Positions 31,276 to 42,962 are shown, counted from the first letter of the stretch. The stretch is 64,000 bases of DNA from Ascochyta rabiei (GCF_004011695.2 NC_082406.1:1612001-1676000), one strand, 5' to 3'. The notes: generated from the sequence alone by a model not told the origin. A program made the numbers and translations.

Positions 31276-32396
31276 GATGAGTTGTATTGATTGCGCGAGG
31301 GCCCAATGGCGTCTGCTGACTGCGTGGCAGCTTCTGGGAAGGGACTTCAGGCGGAGAGATGGTCGACAGCACCTGCACGGGGATGTGGAGCGCGGGCGAC
31401 TTGCGATGGTTCACCATCCAGAAAATCGCGGAGTTCTCGCAGCACCTCCGTGTCTTGGCGCGCGCGAATGAACGAACGAACGAACGAACAAGGGTTCTCG
31501 TCGTGTACACTTGCATACTTGCACACTCAACCAACCACCTGCACTTTCGAAGCCTTCCCCCTACATGATACTCACTGGCACTGGATTTTGTGGTAATCAC
31601 AAGCTGATGGCAAACAAAGTCTGCTTGGTGCCTGAACACTCTGCAGCTGCATTCGTGAATGGAAGTGTCCAGACTGTGAATTAACGTGTCCAGAACCTAC
31701 ACCGCATGGGCAGATCGTAGAATAGTAGGCACCTGGGTCCAGGCAATTGACACCTATGCTGTCGTGCTCAAATGTAATGAGAATACGATACTCACCAGTA
31801 CCTATATTCTGCTCCCGACTTGGGCACACCAAATCCGGAAGTGCTCCAACAAGCATGCTTAACTTGACAATATGTATGCAGCTTATCGACCAATCCGGTT
31901 CCAAGAGGTAGTCCCCAATCCCGTTTGTGCTGCGCTGCAACACTCGAGACAGCGGCAGAGTCTTTCTTCTACCTCTTTCTTGCCGTCTGCGCTCTGATAC
32001 CTCGCATCTTTGTCGGCCTGATACTGCTCGGATCTCCAATTTCGCGCCACAAGAGAGTATAATGATGCTTTAGGTCTTCATGCGATCAAAACATCAAGAG
32101 CATAAGCCTATTGTTGTCAATCTGATGCTCTCATTTCTGTACTCAGGGTCACAGTCGCCTGATTGTATCTGGAGGTGCAGCAGGATACAATTCAGATAAC
32201 GATAAGTCTCTTCAGAACGCTCGATCAATATTGCCCTGGTACGTCATTGTCGGGTGCTCTTGCCAAACTCGCACTCACCTTGACCTCACCTCACGATAGT
32301 CGTCCCCCACCAAAACTCATACTCCTTCACAGTCACGCAGTATCCAGCAACCAGCACTTGGAGAGTATTTACCCCAGTACAAGCTCACAACAGGCC
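31276..32396. other. Divergent interval, about 1.1 kb, no gene seen
   Basis: It holds a short (CGAA)n run near 31472-31491 and otherwise no recognisable feature. Frames running through it antisense to, or upstream of, the uL23m gene have no protein-like pattern. The frame of the right-hand gene is open from 32163, but the first ATG is at 32397. Confidence 0.45.
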
Positions 32397-34555
32397 ATGG
32401 AACGATTCCGGCAAATATCTTGGCCAACCAGTGTTCAGGAGTCTACTCTCAGGCCGAAGAAAGTCAGCTGCACGATTGCCGTTCACGCAGAATACCGACG
32501 TGGCACGCATAGAAGCGAAGGCGCTACGCTCGTTGATAGTATCTACAAGGACACAGGCTGCGTTGTGGTGGCTTACTGGGAGCAGTCTACAATCAAGCGC
32601 TTCGACGTGTACCCAGGTGCTGGCTTGACGGACGCTGTTGCTGCTATCAACAAATGGATTGCTCGAGGCGCCCAGAAGAGCAAGGAATCTGCCGTTTGGG
32701 CAAAGACACCCGCCTTCAACCAATCCCAGTGGTACCAGGACCAACTTGAGCTCCTAGAACAGGAGAGGATGGAGCTTTTCCTGGGCCCAGTACCAGACAC
32801 GCGAGAGAATGAGGCTGTACGGCCAAGAGTACGCATTACTCGAGCTCATGATAATACTATCAACTGAACCATAGAACCAGATCACCATCGATTGGCCCGA
32901 AGACCTTCTCGGCATTGAAGTCACACCTCCGACCGTCTTTGGTAACACGCTGCAAGCCTTGGACGACATCAGAAAGCGAGATGGAGTCTTCATCACACTC
33001 TTACCAAACAACAAGATTGAGATCCTCGGGTTTGACATCATCAATGTCGAAGCAGCAGAAGCTCATTACAGAACATTGGTCGAGAGGATACGGAGTGAGA
33101 AGTGCAGTCTTCAGCAAGTGACCAACATGATATTGGATGAGCGAGAAGGCATTGATGTCGTGCTTCTTCCAGCCGAGAACTGGTGGCCCAATCACGCCCA
33201 CAGAGTTGTTCCGCGTTTGCTACCATCCCCCATCATGGATCAATCAGGAAGCTTTCGAGAAGATGGACTGGACGATACTCAGATCATCGTAATCCGGAAT
33301 TCCATCAAGCACGCGCTTGAAGCAGTGAGTTACAAGAAAGGTTCCTATGAATTTGTTGTGCGTCTCGGCTGCATCGCTCTTGACTCAAAGAAGGTGGGAG
33401 AAGACCAGATTGGGAGGAGACATGGGAAGGAGAAATTCACCAAATCGATCGATGGCACAATCGATCTGGTGCCGAAGAAATGGTACGTTTGCCACCTCTC
33501 AGTCCGATATTTGCTAATCCTACAGGCTCCTCGCCAACGTACTCGGAAGTCAACTCTATCATCGTCTTGTTGCGGCTGACGAAGTTCTGGAACCTGTCAA
33601 GTCAGCTGGCTACTGGGGTACTATGCCTGCCAGCTTGAGCAAAACTCACCCGTCGTTGCGTGGAATCTGGATCTTTCGAGACCCCAATAGCTCTCAAAGG
33701 CAACCTCAACCGCTTGCTCGTAATGTTGGGCGACCGACGCCTTTGGGGCAGTCATTACCCGCTGCAGGTACCAGCATACCAAGCAGTTTAATCATAGTTC
33801 AAGTCGACTGGACCGACGATGGGGAGGGCTTGTATGACAAGACTGATTCGAGATTCTACAAGCTTGAGGCAGGTAAGGGCGGTGCCAAAGTGAACATGGA
33901 TATCAATTTGCTGGAGTTGGGAGAGCAAGTTCCACCAAGTCTGGCGGTCCGACGTTAAGAACTAACGACTTTTAGATCAAGAGCTTGGTCCTTTGCTCTA
34001 GAGTCGATGATGCCCATGACGCGATCGACGGCGCCCCCTGTACTGACGGGTTTTGCACAACGAGTTACTATACAGCCAGGTTACGATATGGCTTCAGCAG
34101 AAAGCTTCGCCAAGTGGGACAAGAGCCCAAGTGTCGACGCATCTTTGCAGCACTGGCGACTGGACAAGATCTACTCTTTCGGGATTCGAGAGACATGCTA
34201 CAAGGCAGAGCTTACCGCCATGTGGTATCCGAAACAGTCGTTGCCATGCTGGGGTCTCGCTGTACGTCACACTGAATGGGCCACCCATCTTGCAGAGCTT
34301 GAGCGGCTGCAGACCGGTCATCAGGCTAACTGGGGTGACACTGTTTCCACCTTCTTACCCGCTGATGGAGGCTCTTCGATTTTTCTGGACGAAGATGACG
34401 ATTTGGGGGTCAGCAAGTTGAAACTCGACAGCGACGCGGAGGGGCTGCAGCAGGGACCGTCTTGGGAAGGGGTTCGCATCTTGACGAACATACTGCTGCA
34501 GCTTTCCGGGATCGTCAGTGCAGTGAAAATGGGCGAAGGAGATGCTGAAGTCTGA
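32397..34555 (+). CDS. Uncharacterised conserved fungal protein (possibly the DUF7905 family)
   Basis: Exons 32397-32828, 32875-33482 and 33526 onward are well supported. A third intron, about 33910-33975, ends in GACTTTTAG with a CTAAC branch-like site; its donor is uncertain (GTTGGG gives correct phase). The protein is about 650 residues. Visible blocks are VSCTIAVHAEYRRGTH, ITIDWPEDLLGIEV, IEILGFDIINVEAAEAHY, YEFVVRLGCIALDSKKVG, LIIVQVDWTDDGEGLYDK and a C-terminal WRLDKIYSFGIRETCYKAEL. The mix of beta-strand-like segments and an R-R-x-Ile pattern could fit KH-like or similar folds, but I cannot assign a function. The DUF7905 suggestion is from memory. Nothing indicates membrane or secreted location. 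Confidence 0.72.
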
Positions 34556-35009
34556 TCATATCCTATGGTCGTATCGTCGGGCAAAAGAGCAACAAGTGGT
34601 TTCAGAGGGAATTGAGTGAGTGCGGAAGATCTCTCAAATAGTGCGTACTGCGTTCAACGCCAGGCCAGTACGTCTGGCTACCCTAACGACCCATGTAAGA
34701 GTCTCGTAAAGACAAAGCATCGAATGCATACTTCGTTTTCTCCGTTCTACGAGACATCCTACATACCAGTGACTAAGAGCTACCTTTCTCGAAGTCAGGC
34801 GAGTTCGTTGTTTAGGAGGATATTCTCTCAGCACAGTTGGTCGCAATGACTTAGCTTTGATTGACATAATATTCTTCCCTGCTCAGCGGCTTGCTGTCTT
34901 CGCGTGTGCTCAATGCTGCGCCGTCCATATTTACGGCTGATGTGCGACGTGCACCTTTCTCGCGAGAATGCGCAACCCTTATGGAACCTTTGGTCCCTCT
35001 TCGATGTGT
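34556..35009. other. Convergent intergenic gap
   Basis: 3' flanks of the uncharacterised gene and of prefoldin subunit 5. No coding pattern is seen. Confidence 0.5.
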
Positions 35010-35541
35010 TCACCCGCTCTTACCCTTGCTCTCCTGCTCTTGTGCATTCATGACCTTCAATCGTATGACCTCCTCCACCACCCTGACATTTTGCGCCTTC
35101 GAGTTTACCACACCCTCGAGATCCTTCAAGCTGTCCTGAAGATCCTTGACCTTTCTCTCGTAAAAGTCTTTCGCCCCAGGGATATCCTTCTCCACAAAGA
35201 ACCCAGTGCCGACATCGACTAGCACGTGCTCGTGGTCCGTAAGTTTGCCCGGAACGTACAGCGAGCTCGTAAGGGGCACGAGGAGTGTTTTCTCGGCAGT
35301 CGAGGAAGAGAGGCCTGTCGCAATTGAGGCTAAGCAGTCTCTGAACTTTGCCTGCGCGGTACGTAGCGATTGGAAGGAGGTGGTCAGGTGCTCGAGTTCG
35401 CGGTCAAGTTGGGTTTTTAGTTCTTGGAGCTGCGGAACGGGGAGCTGTGTGACGTCGACTGCAATATGTCAGGAATGTTACCACAGTCATCAATAAAGAC
35501 CTACTTTGGCCGGAGCCTGGCTGTCCCTGTTTTGAGGCCAT
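35010..35541 (-). CDS. GIM5: Prefoldin subunit 5 (alpha-class, GIM5)
   Basis: Exon 1 35541-35505 and exon 2 35458-35010 (46-nt intron) join in phase to 161 residues. The layout is the prefoldin alpha coiled-coil hairpin. The N-terminal helix is LPVPQLQELKTQLDRELEHL. The beta-hairpin core VPLTSSLYVPGKL / VLVDVGTGFFVEKD follows, and then the C-terminal helix DFYERKVKDLQDSLKDLEGV. Prefoldin is a hexameric jellyfish-shaped chaperone that captures nascent actin and tubulin and passes them to CCT. Note that tubulin cofactor E, further along the tubulin folding path, lies 12 kb to the right; this is probably a coincidence. Confidence 0.94.
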
Positions 35542-35691
35542 GTTGTGTAGTGCAGAGCTTTCAGTCCTCGTGGTGTTTGGTATGGCAGGTTCTGGCGGGG
35601 CTGCAATGTGGGGAACGGCTACACGTGCTTACGCGCTTCTTTCGAGCTTCCGAACACATTGACCATCGTCATACCTTACATCTCTTGTCTC
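35542..35691. promoter_or_regulatory. Short bidirectional promoter, prefoldin 5 / JmjC protein
   Basis: Only 150 bp separate the two divergent start codons, so the genes must share one promoter region. No specific factor site was identified. Confidence 0.6.
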
Positions 35692-36581
35692 ATGTCGAAA
35701 ATCCGTCGCGTATTGCCCGGATTACCGTACCGACGCTGCTACTCGACGAACACGCGCTTCGTCCATGCACAATGCCTCAACGATGATATCAGCGGCTTCA
35801 ATGCGAACGAACCTGTGATATTCAACAAGTACTTCAGCAGTCTGCCTGCTATCACGAATTGGTTTACACCTTCTGCCAGTGACGCAAGCTTACATGATCT
35901 TGATCTCTCATATCTTGAGCAATACAGCGCTTCCAAGGTTCCTCTCGAACTCACACGCTCGCCGCCAGCTGAACCTACGACTTTCGAACGCTTCGAAGCC
36001 CCCCTCTCGCTCCTGCTTGCCCACATGTCCGGTCCTCCAACACCAGATCTCCGCATGTACCTTGCACAACACTCCCTCGCCGACCTACCAGTCCCTCTCC
36101 AAGCCGACCTCCCTACGCCCACGCTCGTCGCCAAGCTCGGACGTGGTGACATCTATGCTTCGAGTCTGTGGATGGGAAGACCGCCAACACGTACACCTTT
36201 ACATCGCGACCCGAACCCAAACCTATTCGTACAAATAGCTGGGCAGAAGGTTGTGAGGTTGATGAAACCAAGTGTTGGACGAGAGGCGTACGAGAGGGCA
36301 CGGCTGAAGGCTGGTGGAGGCGGTAGAGCCAACATGAGAGGTGAAGAGATGATGGTTGGAGATGAGATGCAGGCACTCGAAGAAGCTGTCTGGGACAGTA
36401 AAGACGAAGCTGTAGAGGGCCTTGAGGCTCAGCTATCGGCTGGAGATGGACTGTACATTCCGTTAGGCTGGTGGCATGCAGTACGAGGGACTGGCATGGG
36501 CGCAAATGCTTCAGTAAGTGGGAACATGTGCAGCCAAGGATGTGAGCTGACAAGTTGTAGGCTAATTGGTGGTTTCGCTAA
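35692..36581 (+). CDS. JmjC / cupin-8 domain protein, possible mitochondrial location
   Basis: Exon 1 35692-36513 and exon 2 36561-36581 (47-nt intron, GTAAGT) join in phase to 280 residues; exon 2 adds only ANWWFR, the usual end of the JmjC core. The iron site is visible: HxD in TPLHRDPNPN and the distal histidine in LGWWHAV, with a lysine/arginine-rich strand VQIAGQKVVRLMKP between them. A charged insert of about 60 residues (GREAYERARLKAGGGGRANM...) interrupts the domain. The arginine-rich N-terminus MSKIRRVLPGLPYRRCYST resembles a mitochondrial presequence. Members are Fe(II)/2-oxoglutarate-dependent hydroxylases or demethylases; the substrate is unknown. It has no histone-reader domain, so a protein hydroxylase role is more likely than histone demethylation. 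Confidence 0.82.
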
Positions 36582-39378
36582 AGTGCTTCGATGCACCAAA
36601 CCATCCATCCTGTCAAGCACCGCTCCTGCAAGACGACTTTGGCCACGTATCTTTGCTGCGCAATCAGGAATTGACATTTGGGTACGGCGCTTGCTCCTCT
36701 GCTCCTCCAAAAAGACTTTACGCAACAAAGTGAGGCAATGTCTACTTTGCACTCATGTGGGCCTCGTATCTTGATCTCATTGGTACAGAGATCAAGTATC
36801 GAGCAGGTAGTGTGTCCAGGATGGGAGGTCATGAGAGCATCCATCCTCGAGATCATACCTACAGTTCGCCCTACCGTTCCGCACCCTTGCATATCATTGC
36901 AGGAAAAAAAGAAAGGCCAAGGTGATGACGGGAAAGTCAACCGATGCAAAATTCAGCAATAACATTTGCAAGGACAGGGGCAAGGACTTGATGAACACGG
37001 CACGCGCTCCACGCTCTCACGTGCCAGCAGTTGACGCGTCATCGCCGTAGGGAATCGAGGTGGGAAATGACTGTCTCAGCGATGTTTTCGCCCGCCAATC
37101 ACGTACAATACTGATTTGGATCGCTGTGGCTTCTGGGAACTGTCATGGAACAGTGTCGCGTGGGAACGAGTGTTTGTACCCTCACTACTGATACATTAGT
37201 ACAGGATGCGGCACGGGATAGACAAGCAGACGCAAGATTCCGCATGTCTAAGCCCGAAAGCATCAAGTGTCTGGATAATTGTAAGCTTCAACCTGTCCGA
37301 CAGGAGACATCGCTGCCATGCGCTCCCACTCTCACTGGCCGGCATTCAGAGCCGAGAGAAAGTAGCTCGACGCTACGGTTATAGGTATTTGCAATACACA
37401 CACGACCATGTGATGTGCACACAGCCCTAGCATTGGCGACCCTTTCTGCTGCACTACAACGTTCACGACTCCTGACATCAAGACAGCCCGCAACGGGAAG
37501 TCGTGCCCGAGCCGATTGCGCATCAAGTCGGCGTCCATCGACGCACAATTCAGGAGTTTACTATAGTAGTTTAGATGTGCTTCGCCGGGCCCCGACGCAG
37601 CCGCCTGATTGGCGCGGCCGCAGCCGAGCGTATCCTCGTCGATATGCGAGATATGAGCCTCTCCGGCTCTGCCGAGTCAGAGGAAAAAGCATCGATATCC
37701 TTGCCGTGCCTTCCCTTCCCTTGATTTCTCTTGCAGCTTGTTTCGTCCTGTCCACTACTGCTAAGCGCATCGCCGCGTCTTTCTCTGCTATGCCATGACT
37801 GGTGGGTGGGTGTGTGCGCGCGCGCGCAGCGCGCGCAAGGTTTCCACAACCTCAGTATCGAGCCAATGAACTGAATCACTCATCTCGCAGACTCCTTGAC
37901 CACCATTCCTAGGTTTTGAAATGTCAAAGCCAAAGCCAAAGCCAAAGCCAAAGCCAAAGCCAAAGCCAAAGCCAAAGCCAAAGCCAAAGTTCCCATCCAA
38001 GCAAAGCGCAGAAGCGTAAGCCTAAGTGGTAAACGCCAACCGCCGCATTCCAGCAGTGCGGCTGGGCCTGGTTGGGGGACTGGAACGCAGTCCCACGTTG
38101 GTGATCTAAAAGTGACGTTTGGGATCGAGCACGAGGTAGGCGCAAGGCAAGCAAGGGGCTGTCGTCCTCTGGAATGTCGACGTCGAGTTACTCTGCTTCA
38201 AGACCCTGCAGTTGGACTGTACCCGGGGCCGTAGAGGCGGGTCGTGGGCGGTTCGCTGACGCAATGGAGACCTGGTGGTACAATAGGATGATGTGCAGCA
38301 CTGGTGCGCCCCCGAGGCGAAAGCTGTAGGTTGAAGAGTGAGGTGAGGATCAAGTCGAGTCGTACGACATGGAGATGTGATTGGGAACGCGAAACGATTG
38401 GTATTAATATTACGGGAAAGCAAAGGCAACACTCCTATGCGATCCCAAGTCTCTCTCTACTTCACCGTGTCCATGCAGCGTCATCCACCACCCGCACTTC
38501 ATCAACGTCTTTCGTCGCCATCACCATGGTATTTCCTATATATGTCCTACCGATATCCACCTTGCATGCAAGCAAACACCAACGCCACTGCATGAACCTT
38601 ATGAGACAATTGGAAAGGGGGAATCTTGTGCAAAACCGGGTATTCCAACTCTACTGCCAATGGAACGGATGGGGGCTAACTATGTATTGAAACGACAAAA
38701 GCATTCTGGGTGGAGAAGGAAGAAAGGGGACAACGAAGCGCCGACGATGCAGAAATCCCAAGCCTAGCAATATCGATATACCCCGCAATCCCATGCAATG
38801 TGAACAAATGTAGACATGCACTGAGACCCCGAGAGAAAAGCCACACAGGGCGCGGGAAAAGAGATCGGACGGATCCTTGGCGCAACGTGCTGTGCCATGC
38901 TGATAATGTTGCAGATAACATCCTTTGTAGCAACTGACACAACTGATCGTACTTCGTCTGCAATGGATGTGGTCGTTCGTTGCTGTAAAGCATGCGATAT
39001 GTAGTGGGTGTTGAGCGGAGTATTCTAGTACTGGCCAAGGTGATGATGCTGATGTTGTTTGGAGCAGAACTGTCCAGTGCGGCGCCGGGAGTCAAGGAAC
39101 TGACACAGACTTGAACGCTTATCAGACTTTGGCGGGCGCTTCCATGTACGATAAACGTCGTCTACACCTTATTCACTAGATGCCACGTTTGTAACCCAGC
39201 AAAGGACATCGAGAAACTTGGCGATAGTTTGGGGAGAGATTTCGGACAAGATGGGTTTGTTGCATTTGCTGGATGATGTCTTCAGAAGTTCAACTCCTGC
39301 TCCGAGAGGTGTTGTAAGCACGGTCGTCTGCCCAGCCAACGAGTGCTGCGGGGTTGCTGTTTGGTCTGGCAACTTCTC
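36582..39378. other. Convergent gene-poor interval, 2.8 kb
   Basis: No convincing gene on either strand. It holds a (GC)n/GT-rich run near 37805-37838 and the AAAGCC hexamer array (listed separately). It would also hold the 3' UTR of the Rsc7/Swp82-type gene at its right end. Other open frames are short and without protein pattern. Confidence 0.5.
37925..37988. repeat. Hexanucleotide microsatellite (AAAGCC)n, about 10.7 copies
   Basis: Perfect CAAAGC/AAAGCC units run from 37925 to 37988 with no interruptions seen, in an intergenic context. The minus strand reads as an alternating Phe-Gly dipeptide only by chance. Confidence 0.95.
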
Positions 39379-41641
39379 CTAGTAGGACTGCCATCCTTGC
39401 TGAGACTGAGGCTGACTCATACCGTACATGCTGGGCTGTTGGCCAGCACCGCTTTGATGTTGCATGAACTGGTGTGGGCTCGGGCTAGGCTGGTAAGGGT
39501 TCTGATCCATACTGGGAAATCCATTCCCTCCCATCGCGTTCATCGTCTGATATTGCTGGACGGGGGTGCCATGCATCGAACCACTACTCTGGGCGTGATG
39601 CATTTGTGGTGATGCATGCATAGGAGACTGCTGCGGGTGTGGTGACTGCTGTGGTGGCGGCCTTTGAGCATATTGCTGCATGTTGTGTTGTTGGGAGAGA
39701 GGCGACGGCTGAGGCGGACCACCCTGCCACATGTGGGAGGGAGCGTAACCCTGACCTGGATTCTGAACGCCTGGGAGCATACCGTTTGGGCCCATCCCTG
39801 GCGGCATGCCCTGTGGTAGACCTAGGCTTGGTGGACGGCGGTGCATTTGGTTCGGCAGTGGGGTGTGCTGCTGTGCCATGGGGGAGGGGACCATGTTGTT
39901 TTGCGGCAGGGATTGCGGGCGGTAAGACTGCGCACCCATGCCTTGGCCCGGTCTTTGTGGCGTCTGGGCTGTCATGCCGTACTGATTGCCAGGTATGCTA
40001 ACGCTGGTCGAAAGCATGCGAGGTGACTGCACAGCTTGCGAAACTTGCGGTACCTGACCAGCGTCTGCCGTGGTTGGACGTTCTGGCTGCGCAGGCGGCT
40101 CATGCGGTCGGTTCCAGAGATCGTCCAAGTACTGCTTGCGGTTCTTACGTTGTTGCTCGAACTGCTTGTTGATCTCAGCTGTCTGTGCAGCTTGGTTGAG
40201 AATCTCGCCCGAAGGAGAGGGCCTCGTAGCGTCCTGGTACGGCGCACCTGCAAGTTCATGGCGCGGTCGCTGTACACTGCTGTAATCTCGAGGTTGCAGA
40301 TCAGTCGTCGTGGGTTGGTTGTATGGCTCCAAACCCCCGATCGGCATAGTGCCTGGTGCTGGCGTCAGGCCACCAAAGGGTTGCAGAGGGTTGGATGCAG
40401 CACCGAGGTAATCAGCGTTCGCACCTGCAAACGCTCCTGGGTGGGCAAAAGCCATGGCGCTGGCGTGGTTGGCTTCGGCAGCAGCAGCTTCTCTCGCCTT
40501 TGCTGCACCAGGCCGCTTCTCTCCTGCAGCGTCTTCCTCCGTGAAGCCCTGCTTACGGGCCTTGCTTTCCCAGTAGTCGTCCCGTACTCTTCTTCCGTTC
40601 ACGATTAGCCTGCTTCCAAACTGCCTGAACATGGACCTCGCTGTTACTATTGCAATTTGTCGAGAGCGGTACGAGTAGGGCAGAATCTCCTGGTGGATCA
40701 GATCGTCCTTTTCAGCTTGCGTGGCGATGATCTTGAACAAAGACCTGTTCTTGTTGAACAGCAGGTACGAATCACGGTAACCAAGAACGCGTGCGCACTC
40801 GGTCGCAAGCATGAACAGCTTGTCGCCGCGGTGGGGTACGAAGAAGGTGCGGCAACGGTACTCGCGGTTTTCGAGGGGATGGCCGGTTTGTGTGACTTTG
40901 CGTTCTCCAGCTTCGTCGATCTCGCGGGGTATGTACTCGTCGCCTTCGGGGTTCAGCTGGTCGGTGGTGTGATCGCGCACCGTCGGCAAAGCCTTGAGGA
41001 CGGCAGGCTTCGTAGGCGTCGATTTGGCAGAGGGTGATGCATGCGTGGGAGAAGTCTGGGGCAGCGGCGAGGTCTGCAGCCGCGGCGTCTGCACGGGGGG
41101 CGCGACGCCGGCGTGCGTAGGCGTAGGCGGAGGCAGCGATCCACGGGTGGGGCTCCCAGCAAACGCGGCCTTTGCGGACTTGGGTGGACGGCCGCGCTTT
41201 CGTGGTTTCCCGGTCTCGTCCGCATCGGCGGGGTCGCCATGCTGCGCGTCACCGTAGCTGTTGTCTGGCGAGCGACTGCGCTTCAAGCCCTTGGACTGTT
41301 GCTGCGCAACGCCCTGCGGGCCAGCGAGGACTCCTAGAGGGCGCGTTAGCGACTCCATCAATGGCTCTGCGGAAGGCTGCGGCGGATGTAACGCGCGCAC
41401 ACGCGCGCCAGTGACAGTGACAGTGACAGTGACGGTGATGGTGACGGTGATGGTGACGGTGACGGTGATGGTGACGGTGATGGTGACGGGGACGGTGATG
41501 GTTACGGTGACAGTGACGGTGACAGTGACGGTGACAGTAACAGGAACAAGGCGTGTGTTTCGTACCTGCTGAGTTGAGGGCAGACGGATCAATGGTCCCT
41601 TGGAGGTCCATGACGCCGTTCCCAATGCTACCATTTGACAT
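39379..41641 (-). CDS. NPL6: Chromatin-remodelling complex subunit, Rsc7/Swp82 (CRC_subunit) family
   Basis: Exon 1 41641-41566 (MSNGSIGNGVMDLQGTIDPS...) and exon 2 41333-39379 join in phase to 676 residues, with a 232-nt intron made largely of a minisatellite. A nuclear-localisation/AT-hook-like stretch (GKPRKRGRPPKSA) lies near residues 65-80. The conserved CRC_subunit domain spans about 155-300 (DEYIPREIDEAGERKVT, ENREYRCRTFFVPHRGDKL, CARVLGYRDSYLLFNKNRSL, MFRQFGSRLIVNGRRVRDDY). The C-terminal 350 residues are Gln/Pro/Met-rich and probably disordered. Yeast Npl6/Rsc7 and Swp82 are subunits of RSC and SWI/SNF; filamentous fungi usually have one such gene. The same strand stays open upstream of exon 1 and through the intron, giving a misleading 943-codon frame; the spliced start is preferred. 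Confidence 0.88.
41400..41552. repeat. Minisatellite (GTGACR/GTGATG)n inside the intron of the Rsc7/Swp82-type gene
   Basis: About 25 hexamer-like units (GTGACA, GTGACG, GTGATG) occupy most of intron 41334-41565. The order of units is itself patterned: alternating GTGACG and GTGATG in the centre, GTGACA/GTGACG at the edges. The units are in register with codons, so one frame reads Val-Thr repeats. Confidence 0.92.
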
Positions 41642-41833
41642 GGTGTGGACGGGATGCGCCGAGTACATTCCAAGGCGGCGCAAGAGCAACCGAGGGTGCA
41701 GGCGGCGCGGAAGGAGCTGCTTGCAATCACAGTGAGGCCCTTAATTGGCGCACGGCGGGCGGGTGCTAGGGCGCGCAAGGCTGGCGCAGTGACGGCTCGC
41801 GACAGACGGGCGCGACGGGATGGGCATATGTGG

Positions 41834-41859
41834 GTGGTGGTGGTGGTGGTGGTGGTGGT
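41834..41859. repeat. Trinucleotide microsatellite (GGT)n
   Basis: Uninterrupted GGT/GTG units in the region upstream of the Rsc7/Swp82-type gene. Confidence 0.9.
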
Positions 41860-42015
41860 AGTGTTGGGGTTGGTGTCGTTGTGGATGCGCCTGCACGGTC
41901 CCGAGGAAAGCGCGGGACGAGCAGCCAAGCACAGAAGGCAGAGGGAAGCACCGACGGCAGGATCAGCTAGCTGGGTAAGAGGAGCGCTCAGGTGAACTGC
42001 AGTTCGTGCGCGCAG

Positions 42016-42087
42016 ACCAGGTAGGCCAGGTAGACCAGGTAGACCAGGTAGGCCAGGTAGGCCAGGTAGGCCAGGTAGGCCAGGTAG
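42016..42087. repeat. 9-bp minisatellite (RCCAGGTAG), 8 copies
   Basis: Eight consecutive units alternate between ACCAGGTAG and GCCAGGTAG, with the first base as the only variable position. It is followed at 42100-42124 by a pentamer array (CCAGA)n of about five copies that shares the CCAG core. Confidence 0.93.
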
Positions 42088-42099
42088 GGCAAAGCAGAG

Positions 42100-42124
42100 C
42101 CAGACCAGACCAGACCAGACCAGG
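42100..42124. repeat. Pentamer microsatellite (CCAGA)n
   Basis: About five units of CCAGA directly downstream of the 9-bp minisatellite, probably derived from it by slippage. Confidence 0.85.
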
Positions 42125-42739
42125 TGGACCAGGTGTGCTGGTGTGCTGGGGAGTGCTGGGAGTGCTGGGGAGGAACAGCCGGCAGCAGCCAGTAGGTGGA
42201 GGGCAGTCACGGCGGTGCAAGAAGGCTGCGCGATGCAAGGTGTGTGCGGCGGCAGCTAGGCAGGTAGAGGCAGACGTCTGGGCGGGTGCGACGATGGAGA
42301 TGACGAATCGCGGGCGGATCGCCGCCGGTACGCGAGGCAGGTCTTGTCTGTGGCAGCGTACGGCGGGAGGCAGCAGGCAAGCGAGTGGACGACGAGTAGG
42401 ACGAGTGAGACGGATGGAGCGCCCGAGCACTCTGACACTATAAGGCACCTGGCGATGCTGCCCGCACTGCGCACCGATTCATGCAGCCACGTGAGCGCAG
42501 GCAATGCACGACGGGCGCCCAGGGTGGAGGGTGTAGGCTGCTGCTTGCCGCTGTAAGGGTTTGGAACTGGGATGGCCGCGCGCGCAGTGAAGGTCCCCGT
42601 CCCAGCCAAGTGACAGCTTGTCTGATCCACGACGGCGGCAAGACCAAGAGCAGTCAAGCACTGCTGTCTGTTGTGGGCGCGGCTACACGCTCCCACTCGG
42701 CATCAGTTGCGAGCTGCTGCTAGCCGGCCGGCGTGCATT

Positions 42740-42862
42740 CACTCTTCACTCTGCACTCTGCACTCTGCACTCTTCACTCTCCACTCTGCACTCTTCACTC
42801 TTCACTCTCCACTCTGCACTCTTCACTCTCCACCCTGCACCCTGCACCCTGCACCCTGCACT
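42740..42862. repeat. 7-bp minisatellite (CACTCTN)n, about 17 copies
   Basis: Consecutive 7-mers CACTCTG, CACTCTT and CACTCTC, degrading to CACCCTG in the last four units. Units fall into a higher-order 14/21-bp pattern (TTC/TCC/TGC phases), showing growth by block duplication. Confidence 0.92.
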
Positions 42863-42909
42863 GGATGTGAAGGCGCTAGTCTGCTCCGCGGCGGGAACGA
42901 GCAGGCGTG

Positions 42910-42962
42910 AGGCAGAGGCACAGGCAGAGGCAGCGGTACAGGCAGAGGCAGAGGCAGCGGCT
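42910..42962. repeat. Hexamer repeat (GGCAGA/GGCACA/GGCAGC)n
   Basis: About nine imperfect hexamers beginning AGGCAGAGGCACAGGC. It lies immediately beyond the 7-bp minisatellite. Confidence 0.85.

Noticed and set aside
31061..31639. 192-codon minus-strand frame overlapping uL23m exon 1
   Set aside because: It runs in another frame from the uL23m protein; the splice-supported first exon at 31275 explains the region.
39379..42210. Uninterrupted 943-codon minus-strand frame
   Set aside because: Its first 290 codons come from repeats (Leu-Pro-Gly and Val-Thr tracts) and intron sequence. A clean GTACGA...TAG intron joins a short first exon (ATG 41641) to the conserved part in phase.
42006..42443. 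145-codon frame with Gly-Gln-Val repeats
   Set aside because: It is a direct reading of the 9-bp minisatellite.
41400..42862. CRISPR-like or centromeric array
   Set aside because: Units are 5-9 bp with no spacers, and the host is clearly eukaryotic; these are micro/minisatellites.
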